A stretch of DNA of 64,000 nucleotides from JAZKIX01 sp040384645 (GTDB lineage Bacteria; Pseudomonadota; Gammaproteobacteria; Burkholderiales; Burkholderiaceae_D): positions 21,103 to 85,102 of the forward strand of contig JAZKIX010000010.1 in the NCBI GenBank assembly GCA_040384645.1. The letters run 5' to 3'. The stretch's first letter is position 1. Each line of letters begins with the position of its first letter. Of the stretch, positions 63,172 to 64,000 are shown in pieces. The notes under the pieces are model-generated. The model saw only the letters and a list, made by a program, of their open reading frames with translations. It made no database searches and was not told the origin of the DNA. A program made the translations under genes and the position numbers.

Positions 63172-64000
63172 TCAATGCTTCACCGCACTCGCCGGGATCA
63201 GCACTTCAATTGGCGCATCGGAGGCAAATAATTGTGCGCAATCGACTTTATCGAAGTCGTAATGCTGGCCACAAAAATCGCAATTGACGCCTAACGAGCC
63301 CAGTTCGGCCAGGGCCGAGTCGATTTCCGGCTGACCTAGCATCTTGAGCATACTGCCGACTTTTTCGCGGCTGCAAGAACAATGGAAGCTGGGATGGGCG
63401 GGGTCGAAGACGCGGATCGTTTCTTCCCAAAACAGACGCCGCATCAGGGTGTCGATATCGGTCACCAGCATTTCGTCGCGCTTGAGGGTGGAGGCTAGCA
63501 GCACGCTGCGGTTCCAGGTCTCCTGAGCGTTTTCGGGATCGCGATTGTGGCCGCCGAAGGCGTCGATGCCGCCTTCGTTGGGCAGCTTTTGCAGCAGCAA
63601 GCCACGCGCCACGCTGTCGTTGGCGGCGAGCCAGAGCTTGGTGTCGAGTTGTTCGGAGCGCAGCATGTAATTTTCGATCACGGTCGCGACGTTGTCACCG
63701 TCGAGCGGCACGATGCCCTGGTAGGCTTGCTGGCCGGGCATCTTGTCTTTAGGGTCGAGCGTGATCACGAAGCGGCCATTGCCATGCGCGTGGACCAGTT
63801 CTGGCAAGCCGGCATCGTCGGGAATTATGGCGTCGGGCGCCAGCTTGGCAGTGGCGCGCAGAGTCAGGTCGGCATTGCATTCGACCACTAACAAACGCAC
63901 CGGGCCGTCGCCGTGGATTTGCATCACGATCGCGCCGTTGAACTTCAGGTTGGCTGAGAGCAGGGCGGCGGCGGCCAGCATCTCGCCTAGCAGGGTTTTG
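63172..64000 (-). CDS. hslO: Redox-regulated chaperone Hsp33, 5' end outside the window
   Basis: Cytoplasmic holdase activated by oxidation. 276 codons are seen, open to the window edge; the family is about 290-310. Seen: KTLLGEMLAAAALLSANLKF, GPVRLLVVECNADLTLRATA, and the C-terminal zinc switch with CSCSREKVGSMLKMLG (CxC) and VNCDFCGQHYDFD (CxxC). All four Zn cysteines are present, so redox control should work. The stop is at 63172-63174. Confidence 0.95.
   Translation of the reverse strand, partial: KTLLGEMLAAAALLSANLKFNGAIVMQIHGDGPVRLLVVECNADLTLRATAKLAPDAIIPDDAGLPELVHAHGNGRFVITLDPKDKMPGQQAYQGIVPLDGDNVATVIENYMLRSEQLDTKLWLAANDSVARGLLLQKLPNEGGIDAFGGHNRDPENAQETWNRSVLLASTLKRDEMLVTDIDTLMRRLFWEETIRVFDPAHPSFHCSCSREKVGSMLKMLGQPEIDSALAELGSLGVNCDFCGQHYDFDKVDCAQLFASDAPIEVLIPASAVKH

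Noticed and set aside
1..64000. CRISPR array, prophage, insertion sequence with transposase
   Set aside because: No regular repeat-spacer array, integrase or transposase frame was seen anywhere in the window.

Overview
The window is chromosomal DNA of a betaproteobacterium of the order Burkholderiales, most likely the family Oxalobacteraceae. The order follows from the thrS-infC-rpmI-rplT-pheS-pheT-ihfA-merR order, pyrG-kdsA-eno-ftsB, flhDC followed by motAB and che genes, and a polyhydroxyalkanoate depolymerase with its ribbon-helix-helix regulator. The family is inferred from gene style and repeat content. The sequence is a scaffold: eight runs of exactly ten N lie inside coding genes (pheT, cheA, cheX, a CheA-like kinase, an alpha/beta hydrolase, pyrG, kdsA, a glycosyltransferase). 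The frame breaks at these runs are assembly artefacts, so I annotate one gene across each.

Layout. 1-1.5 kb: metal efflux gene, hydroxypyruvate isomerase, tRNA-Val. 1.6-9.8 kb: translation operon with a possible threonine-rich leader peptide and terminator before thrS, an AUA start for infC, a hairpin-rich rpmI leader, then pheST, ihfA and a MerR regulator. 10-13.5 kb: prfC, two small unknown genes, a desaturase and a DCC-family protein. 13.7-21.5 kb: membrane AraC regulator, PHB depolymerase with regulator, and an amino-acid group (aminotransferase, RidA, LysE exporter, divergent MocR regulator). 21.5-23.6 kb: htpG with a clear heat-shock promoter.

24.1-36.7 kb is an AT-richer motility and signalling region: flhDC, a membrane methyltransferase, motAB, a CheZ-like protein, cheY, cheA, cheW and a receptor without a periplasmic domain. 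A convergent three-gene system follows: a membrane sensor kinase built from CheA parts, a single receiver protein and CheX. 37-45.8 kb: hydrolase, LpxR-like protein, then pyrG-kdsA-eno-ftsB. A TetR/beta-propeller lipoprotein pair sits between two diverged copies of the lpxR-tail/pyrG-head junction. 46-51.5 kb: sugar dehydrogenase with Ig-like domains, a leucine-rich-repeat protein and an ABC exporter. 51.6-60.2 kb: a glycan locus with two fusion enzymes (glycosyltransferase + UDP-galactopyranose-mutase-like; GH1 + RmlD-like), galE and a GH2 glycosidase. 60.8-64 kb: a cupin-like secreted protein, a DUF945 protein and hslO.

The strongest unexplained signal is a dispersed intergenic repeat of about 75 bp, with eight full copies and one half copy. 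It folds into two hairpins joined by a conserved linker, and the stems change in a compensatory way between copies. The multi-gene systems most worth a closer look are the CheA-like kinase/receiver/CheX operon and the glycan locus with its two fusions.
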